The notes beneath the pieces were generated by a model. It worked only from the letters and a program-made list of their open reading frames with translations, ran no database searches and was not told where the DNA came from. Shown one piece after another: positions 55,891-64,000 of a DNA stretch of 64,000 bases (position 1 is the stretch's first letter; the number at the start of each line of letters is the position of its first letter). Both the position numbers and the translations under genes were made by a program. The stretch lies in contig CM067344.1 in the NCBI GenBank assembly GCA_034190875.2, positions 68,473,527 to 68,537,526 on the forward strand. The letters are read 5' to 3'. The DNA comes from Urechis unicinctus. Taxonomy: Eukaryota; Annelida; Polychaeta; Xenopneusta; Urechidae.

Positions 55891-58800
55891 ATGATGTCGA
55901 CGATGACACGAGCTTCCGAGAAAACTCAGGTGACGAAGTTTGATGACGACGAAGCCAGGTGTCAATGTTACGTGGACCCCCTGACCCCGCGGGGTCGTAT
56001 TACGCACCTGATCGGAATGATAGGCCTTCCTATTCTTCCCGCCGTCTTTATCTTCGCATTCTCGGCAGCACAACTCTCTTTCCACGTCGACAAGCTCCAT
56101 TGCGCTCGTGAGATGCACCAAGGTACTAGAGCCATTCGGGAGACCGAAGAATTTATCACGGCCTTGCAAAACGAAATGGAGATCTTCACCAGCTTGGTGG
56201 CTACCAAGGGAATCGAAATCTTGGGTCGTCCACAATGGTTTATAGATGTCACAGATGCCAAGTTGCATGCTTTGAACAACTGGCCTGATTCGAGGTTTTC
56301 CCCTTGGGAAGGACCTGAACAGCTGATGAACCACGTCAACCAACACCGCATCCAGTTCAGCCTTGAATCGAACGTCACCGTCTTGTCCGAGTACAGGTTT
56401 TATCAGGACATTATCGATATGTTCCTCAAGTGGATTACCAATGAAACTGATTCAAAACTTTACAAGACCCTTTGGCCTCATTTGGTTAGTCGCACGAGTT
56501 TAATGAAAGTTTTATCGGCGTTTGGCACGGAAAGGATTCTAGGAAATGTATATTTCTTATCTGGACAACTTAGTGAAGATGAATACAGTTTATTCATTGC
56601 TTCCGTGACGTGCTCAGGTATGCATTTGGAGCAAGCTGTTGCTTACGACGATTACACGCGAGTAGAATTGATATTGCTGCAAGAGCATGTGTCAGATTTG
56701 GTCGGACACATAGATAAAACCCGTGAGATTATCACCGCAAACGAAAATATGCGTGATGCTAGCATGATCGAGGGTGTTATAGGCAACCACCGATATCGGG
56801 ATTACAGGCAGAAACTCTCCGTGCTGTTTCTTGGCGCAATCGCTGAGAATCTTTCGAAATTGGACGCTCAAAACCGCTTAAGCCAGAACAACATCACTTT
56901 GCATGTCATCATTATATTGGCCACTTGGTTAATCATCGCACCATTCATCATTTTCTCCGCCATACGAACTCTGATCGCATTGTTTGTGTTCGCCAACACA
57001 ATGCAGCATAAAAGCGTCGAGTTGCGCCGTGAGAAACGACGCACCGAGGGTCTTTTGAATGAGATGTTGCCGAGATCCATTGCTAATCGTCTGCGAAAAG
57101 GAGAGGTAATTCCGGCTGAATATTTCAGCAATGTCACAGTTTTCTTCAGCGACATCATGGACTTCCTGGAAATATCGGTCTCTAGCAACCCTTACGAAAT
57201 AGTTGCGCTGCTAAATGACATTTATAGCTTCATGGACGAGCAGATTGAGCGGTTTGACGTTTACAAGGTGGAAACGATCGGCTGTACATACATGGTAGTG
57301 AGTGGGTTGCCCATGCGAAATGGTATTAGACATGCCACCGAGATAGCTCGATTGTCGTTGCATCTGATGGAGCACACACAGAGTTTCGTCATCTCTCATC
57401 TGCCCGACTGGCCACTACAGCTCCGAATAGGAGCGCATACAGGTGACAACCCAACATATGTTAAAAAGTAGACAAATAGACAGAACCGGGGAATGGCTCT
57501 TCATTGTTCAATGACATATACTCGTGCAACGGAGATGGCAGGTGTCATATATAACTTACCTTTCTAATATGATGATCTCAGGCAAACATTAAGACATAAT
57601 TCATTAAAACAAGATGACCTCCCCCCAGTGATGTAATGTAATAATCATCCTCTTCATTTTATGGCATTGACTTATTTAGATCGTAAAAAATACACAAAAT
57701 CGACTCTCCATGAAAGCACCCTCAGTACTGGTAATAGGAATGATAGATATATTTTAATGTGCGTATAGTATCCAAGCATGCATAGGTTGTCACCGATCTA
57801 ATACGTGAGTTTCAGTAATTTATCAAAGGCACGTCATTTATGTCACACAAGAAAGTAGTTGTAGCTCGTTTGAGGCCCAGATCAGGTGAGGTCAGCGATC
57901 TTTATTGCTCATCGGTGCAGACATATTGAGCATTCCTTCCTTAATGAACATGATCAAAGCCAGTCCCGACCATGTGAACTTTTTCATTAGCTGGACCCAC
58001 CTGGTGCTCACGAAAATAACAGGTAGTCCTGTCGTCTGTTGGAAGGAAACATTACTCTGGTGAAAATGGTAGGCCTTTGCAAATTAGAAAAGGAACACGT
58101 GATTTATTTCTTTAGGAGAGGAAAAAACAAATCGTGAAAGTAGGCCTTTATTGCGTGCGGAGTGTAAACACTGTGTTTGTTTTGTGTTTGTTGTCAAGAA
58201 CAAGACCGATGGTGGAATTTATAGCTTCCATGAATGATATCACCCTCGCAAAAATATTCTTCAGAAATAATTAATAGGATTAAAATATCAAAATGACAGG
58301 TCACCTTTAAAATTTTAGATGCAATTTCCAACGTTGAGTCTTATATAAACCACAACGAAGGATGTCACTTCACCCGCTTACATGACGAAAGTAAAAGTTT
58401 CTCAAGATGATTAAAAGTGCTCATTTATGAATATTTATAAACTACATGACTGCTATCAATGCTCTTACCAGAATTCCACATAATAACTAAAACGTGAATA
58501 ACAGCCACCTTCCACAATTGCTTTGGTTGCTATGGTTACAGGTCCCGTCGTTGCTGGTGTGGTTGGCAACAAGATGCCGAGATACTGTCTCTTCGGTGAC
58601 ACGGTGAATACAGCCTCCCGGATGCAGACTAATGGTCTCGGTCAGTATCTCATTATATCAGCTTTTGTTCTCATCGTCGTCAGATCTGGTCAGAACCTGG
58701 TTAAATCTTTTATTCAATATTTCATCATGTTGATATCGTATTGTTCGTGTTATCAACATTCGGACACATCCACATATTATATATATTATACCTTTCACGC

Positions 58801-59158
58801 ACAAGTGAGATAGATAAATGTTGATAACTTTATCTTCATATTTATTAACCTAATGAATGCCAACTACGAAATGAATATACACGAAAGTGAGCACAAGACA
58901 CATGTACATAAATTCTGACCCAGCTCATCACATCCACTTGAGTGAAAATACACAAGCCTTGCTCGAGGAGGCGGGAGGATACGTGGTGGAGCCGAGGGGC
59001 GAGGTCGTGATCAAGGTATGTATGTATGTATGTATGTATGTATGTATGTATGTATGTATGTATGTATGTATGTATGTATGTATGTATGTATGTATGTATG
59101 TATGTATGTATGTATGTATGTATGTATGTATGTATGTATGTATGTATGTATGTATGTA

Positions 59159-59233
<75 letters not shown>

Positions 59234-59870
59234 ATGTATGTATGTATGTATGTATGTATGTATGTTGTGTTTGTATTTGTATGTATGTATGTATGTATGT
59301 CTGTATGTATGTATGTATGTATGTGTCTGTATGTATGTATGTATGTATGTATGTATGTCTGTATGTATGTATGTATGTATGTATGTGTATGTGTTGTGTA
59401 TGTGTATGTATGTATGTATGTATGTCTGTATGTATGTATGTATGTATGTATGTATGTATGTATGTATGTATGTATGTATGTATGTATGTATGTATGTATG
59501 TATGTATGTATGTGTATGTATGTATGTATGTATGTATGTATGTATGTATGTATGTATGTATGTATGTATGTATGTATGTATGTATGTATGTATGTATGTA
59601 TGTATGTATGTATGTATGTATGTATGTATGTATGTATGTATGTATGTATGTATGTATGTATGTATGTATGTATGTATGTATGTATGTTTGTATGTCTGCA
59701 TGCATACATGTTCATTTTGGCTTCAACTAGCTGAGCTTCCCTTGCTTATACAGGGGAAGGGCGTTATGCAAACTTACTGGCTGAAAAGTCGCGATCACCG
59801 CTCATTGACCCATCTTGGTAAAAGCTTGTCTACTCCTCTCAGTCATGCCTATTCTGACCACGCTCAGTAA
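55891..59870 (+). CDS. NIT-domain receptor guanylyl cyclase with altered metal site
   Basis: Exons 55891-57442, 58542-58640, 58924-59015 and 59754-59870 join in phase to 619 residues. Order: cytosolic N-terminus, TM1 (about 38-62), an extracellular helical nitrate/nitrite-sensing (NIT)-type region (about 65-330), TM2 (about 336-368), a signalling-helix linker ([20 protein letters not shown]) and a class III cyclase domain. There is no kinase-homology domain. The closest group I know is the NIT-GCs studied in the annelid Platynereis, linked to nitric oxide signalling. Substrate Glu461 and Cys533 give guanine specificity, and Asn540 and Arg544 of VNTASR are present, as is the first metal Asp421 (FFSDI). 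The second metal Asp is Cys465 (ETIGCTYM instead of ETIGDAYM), and the Gly of DIVGF is Asp424. The protein may be inactive alone, or half of a heterodimer. The ATG at 55891 follows the acceptor of a 5' UTR exon. Confidence 0.9.
57443..58541 (+). other. First coding-region intron of the NIT-cyclase
   Basis: A 1.1-kb intron with donor gtgaca and acceptor ggttacag. I see no gene, transposon end or repeat in it. Confidence 0.5.
59016..59694. repeat. Giant TATG tetranucleotide microsatellite with central GT tract
   Basis: About 680 bases of (GTAT)n, interrupted by a (GT)n tract at about 59163-59217 and scattered variants. It fills nearly the whole intron between NIT-cyclase exons 3 and 4 and begins at the very first base of that intron. 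Long open frames in four or more frames over it, such as tyrosine-valine-cysteine-methionine or tyrosine-isoleucine-histidine-threonine repeats, are artefacts. Confidence 0.98.
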
Positions 59871-61670
59871 TAAGGCATGTTTTGATGGTCTCCTTGTGAA
59901 TTCTCATCGGATGTTTTGTCATTGACTGTGGTAATGATGACTCATTGTAAATTAATTGTGTTGTGTTAGTTGTGAATATTTTGATATTTATCTCTTTTTA
60001 TGTATGTGAATATTAGAGCGACTGGATACGATTTGTTGTTGTGTGAATATTATTGTACATTGGGGCTAATACCAGGTTGAACAGGACACCGAGGAAGTGG
60101 TGCGGTCGCGTTGTATGCACTGGTACTACACAGACACATTGGTAACGCGTATCTGGGTTATTTCAAATTAAAAGGGAGGTAAAAGATGGGAAATCGCAGT
60201 CTATCGGTTGCAGACACCTGACTAACGATCGCTCAGTGGTTAGGTGATTCCAATGAATAACAATCAACATCATACTTTCAGAATTGTCAGTGTCTGATAT
60301 GATTTGCGTGGTACAAAGAAAGAAAGCATATGATAATGTGCGGTGCATGATATAAAGTCAAATTGTTAGATGAAATCGAAATCATTGTATTGTTCACGAG
60401 GAAATAGCAATGTGCGAGATTAATAAGGAAACAATGTGTGATGAATAAAAAAACTTCATGTTGTGAGATGAATGAGATGACACTTTATTGTGTGGTGAAT
60501 GAGCAAACATAGTGAGATTAATGAGAAAACATTTTATTTCGTGGTGAATGCGTTAATATTTTATTTTGTGGTGCATGAGCAAACATTATTAAGTGAATGA
60601 GAATGCATTTTATCGTGTAGTGAATGAGATAGCATTGTGAGATGAATGAGAAAACATTTTGCTATGTGATGCATGGGCAAACATTTTTAGATGATAAAGG
60701 AGTCATTTTATTGTAAGGCGAATATGCAAACATTTTGAGATTGATTATTAAGCATCGTAAGATGAATGAGAAAACATGTTGAGATAAGTGAGAACATTGT
60801 GAGATGAATGAAAATGCATTTTTCTGTGGTGAATGAGCAAACATTGTCTGATGAATGGGAAAACATTTTGTTGTGTGAAGAATGAGCAAACGTTGTGCGA
60901 TGAATGAGTGAACATTATGTGGTGAGTGAGTAAAGTATTCAAAAATATTGTGAAATATGAGTGTGATTAAATTGATTGATATGAGTAACAGATAGTGAAT
61001 TGGCAAATAGAGTCGCTACTGATGAGGATGGGGTGGGTTAAAGAAAGCAAATGAGATATCGATTGAAATAATGAAATAATATTTACACGAATTTTTATCT
61101 TTGGCTGTGTTTTCTATGAAAAGGTCGGTTAAGAACTCTCTACATTTATTAAGACGAACGAATAAACTGCAATTGATGAGAACTCTATGTTTGATGTTGT
61201 GTATATTTGGTGATTAAAGATGCATTGACTGGCGAATCATGTCGTTTTTCTTTCCGTCTTCTTCTCGACTTGGTATTTATTGTCTTTAAAATACCCACAC
61301 AGTCACTTACGACTGGCAGTAGTACAGTAAGCAAAAACGAGTCGTAAGAAATATGACAAAACTATTCGTTCGTTGCCCAGCCAGCCCTTTGCTCTGTAGC
61401 TGAATTAAAAACTTTGCTAGTAATGGCTCAAAGACGTCAAACATGTTCAATGAATTCCTGTTTATCTGAAATATTTCCCAGGATGCATTTGGTAGGATAT
61501 CATAACGGATTGGCACTTAGTTTCCACAAAATGAAATAGGAGCTTTGTGGGTTGTTGCATTGAATACGTCGGTGCGTACATTCGTAGGTACATGCGCCAT
61601 TAATGTTTAATATGCTGCCATTGGGAGCTCTTAAACACTGACTGTTGAATTTGTCTGGACCAAGTAAAAA
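59871..61670. other. 3' flank of the NIT-cyclase, gene-free
   Basis: No coding gene is supported. An AATAAA lies at 60444-60449 on the + strand and may end the cyclase transcript. The segment 60370-60950 is a degenerate minisatellite (separate entry). Confidence 0.45.
60370..60950. repeat. Degenerate minisatellite of GAATGAG...AAACATT units
   Basis: About 20 imperfect units of roughly 25 bases with the core TGAATGAGmAAACATT followed by TTGTGTGGTG- or GTGAGA-type spacers, alternating so that a 50-base higher-order unit is partly visible. The - strand open frames at 60662-61006 and 60748-60942 are products of it. Confidence 0.85.
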
Positions 61671-61674
61671 CAGA

Positions 61675-63110
61675 ACTACACCAACATCAACGCATTTCAG
61701 CTTCACCGGCATACCTTCACCACCGCACCAGCACCAACGCACTTACATCACCAACACTACCACATCTACACCATTGTACACCATCACATCTACACCACAC
61801 CTGCAACATCACACCTACACCACCACACCCACACTACCACATCTACACCCTCAGACCTACACCACCACCCCTATACCACCACACCCACACTACCACATCT
61901 ACACCGTCACACAACACCACCACCACACACATCTACACCATCACACCTACACAAACTCACCTACAACACCACACCTACACCACCAAACTAACACCACCAC
62001 ACTAACAACCCCACACCTACAACACCACACCTACACCACCACACTTACACCACAACACCAACACCACCACACCTTCACCACCAAACCTACACCACCGCAC
62101 TTACACCACTACACTTACACCACCACACCAACACCACCACACCAACACCACCACACCTACACCACCACAACTACACTAATTCACCTTCACCACCACACCT
62201 ACACCACCAAACCTACACAACCGCACTTACACCACCACACTTATACCACCACACCTACACTAATTCACCTTCACCACCACACCTACACCACCACACCTAC
62301 ACCACCGCACTTATACAACCACACTTATACCACCACACCAACACCACCACACTTACACCAACACACCAACACCACCGCACCTACACCATCACACATATAA
62401 CATCACATCTACACCATCATACCTACACCACATCTACACGATAACACCTACACTACCAGACCTACACCTCCACACCACATCTACACCACTGTAGCTACAC
62501 CTGTACCACCACGCAAACACCACCACACCTACACCACCACATCTACACCACCATCTACATTAAAACTGCCACACTAGCACAACTACATCTATACCTATAC
62601 TACCACACCTACACCAGCATCACCATACCATCACTTACACCAGCATCACCATACAGTCACCTGAACCGGCATCACCATACCATCACCTACACCAGCATCA
62701 CCATACCATCACTTACACCAGCATCACCATACCGTCACCTGAACCGGCATCATCATACCATCACCTTCACCAGCATCACAATATCATCGCCTACACCAGC
62801 ATCACCATAACATCACCTACACCACCACGCCAACATGTACATCATGACACCTACAACGGAATACCTACACCGCCACATCTACACCATAACATCTACACCA
62901 CACCAGCACCACCAACCCAGCACCTACACTACCACACATATTTTCCACACCTAAATTATCACACCAACACATGCACCACACCTCCTATATTACCACATCC
63001 ACACCTACATCACCACCCCATAACCATCGCACCTACATCACAACACATACGCCCCAACCTCTACATCACACCACCACATCCTTACCACCACACCTAAACC
63101 ACCATTTCGA
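61675..63110. repeat. 1.4-kb ACACCTACACCACC minisatellite
   Basis: The + strand is a near-continuous array of ACC/CACC triplets and hexamers with the common unit CACACCTACACCAC (12-14 bases). A sub-block at 62600-62800 has a roughly 27-base unit containing CACCAGCATCACCATACC. One strand has almost no G. The 251-codon open frame at 61645-62400 is His/Thr/Pro-only and a repeat artefact. Confidence 0.95.
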
Positions 63111-63129
63111 AACTAGTATCCCGCCACTG

Positions 63130-64000
63130 CAATATCAAAACCATCACATCGTCTTCATCAGCAGGGGGTCGACAAAACCACACCTGTACCAGGTGAAGCA
63201 GTTAGACTGCGCCATTGTAATATTGGCGCTGCGTGCTTTGCCAGCTGAGAACGAGTATAGGGACACCACTCACCTGACGCCCGCTTGTGGCCTGCTGTCA
63301 AGTCATTAGGTCGCAGTAATGGTGTGCGTGTGGGAAGAATCTCTGTCAAATTTCTGGATAATTTGGCTTTTCGTGTGTTGACACACGGACGTGATTTATT
63401 TTCCTGACCAGTAACAAAGTCTTCGCATTCGGGCAGGTGTTGTTATTTCAAATACCCATCGAGTAGTGCCTTATGAAGCAGTATGATAGAGGAACAGCAC
63501 CTCCAACGATATGATATGTATCCAGGAATGAGTTGTACTCGAATACTTACAAATGCTAGGCACTGATAATTCTGTAACTTTCAATGAAATGCTTTTTTAT
63601 GTTTTGTCTCCATACAGTTAGTCACTTGTTGCATGGTCAATAAGTGATTTGACTAGGATTTGGTTGTTTTATTATGTTGTAATTACACATCAGTCAATGC
63701 TAAATCAGCCCTTATTTTGTTTGTAGAAAGCTTTTACAACCAGAAGGTGCTATCGACTATTGGTTGTTAGAGCCGTATAATTAAGTTCAGTCTTGCCTTT
63801 TTTGATTTAGGTTTTGACATTAAACAATGATAAACCCATTATATATCAGGTGTATGGTGATTCATACTTTTAAACTTCACAAACAACGAATGATATCGTA
63901 TGCAGAAGTAGACCTTATTCAACATGTGAGAATATATCTTGTTAGTGCGATTTGGTCGAATAACAATACGGCTATGCAGATAATATTATACAGAGCCAAA
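63130..64000. other. Unannotated right end
   Basis: AT-rich flank after the minisatellite. Small open frames at 63158-63349 and below have no recognisable similarity or splice context. I see no RNA gene or transposon end. Confidence 0.4.

Noticed and set aside
55771-56346. 191-codon - strand frame opposite the cyclase
   Set aside because: It is the antisense shadow of the well-supported NIT-cyclase coding exon.
58845-59870. Several open frames of 230-330 codons on both strands over 58845-59870
   Set aside because: They are translations of the TATG/GT microsatellite in every frame and strand; only the flanking cyclase exons are real.
61645-62400. 251-codon + strand frame rich in His, Thr and Pro
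   Set aside because: Pure translation of the ACC-rich minisatellite, with no splice context or conserved motif.

Overview
This is eukaryotic nuclear DNA from an invertebrate bilaterian animal, probably marine and compatible with a lophotrochozoan or an invertebrate deuterostome; the sequence does not settle the phylum. The evidence is spliced genes with GT-AG introns of 0.1-5.5 kb, animal-specific families (SKI/SnoN, atypical PKC, CapZ beta, TDP-43, a NIT-domain guanylyl cyclase), transposon remnants and much micro/minisatellite DNA. There are no operons. Gene models below were built by joining open stretches at GT/AG sites in matching phase and comparing with remembered family features.

Layout: (1) 1455-13997, + strand, a SKI/SnoN-type SMAD co-repressor in six exons, with CpG-rich introns. 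(2) 17516-33135, - strand, an atypical protein kinase C (PB1, pseudosubstrate, C1, kinase, AGC tail) in 18 chosen exons; it carries two alternative copies of its activation-loop exon and a candidate internal first exon that would make a PB1-less form. The N-terminal exon of the long form was not found. (3) 39483-45472, + strand, the F-actin capping protein beta subunit, complete except for a first exon expected to hold only the start codon. (4) 48817-51412, - strand, TDP-43 (TARDBP), complete in four exons, with a 580-bp inverted-repeat transposon in intron 2. (5) 55891-59870, + strand, a two-pass NIT-domain receptor guanylyl cyclase in four coding exons plus a 5' UTR exon behind a TATA box; one of the two metal-binding aspartates is replaced by cysteine. 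(6) 59871-64000, gene-free DNA dominated by degenerate minisatellites.

The genes do not form one pathway, though aPKC (polarity), CapZ (actin) and SKI (TGF-beta/BMP output) are all classical developmental regulators. Their grouping is notable: in human, PRKCZ and SKI are near neighbours at the tip of 1p36 and TARDBP and CAPZB are also on 1p36, so the window looks like a fragment of an ancient linkage group.

The most interesting signals are the pair of 88-nt activation-loop exons in aPKC, which reading frame forces to be mutually exclusive, and the NIT-cyclase with an altered metal site.
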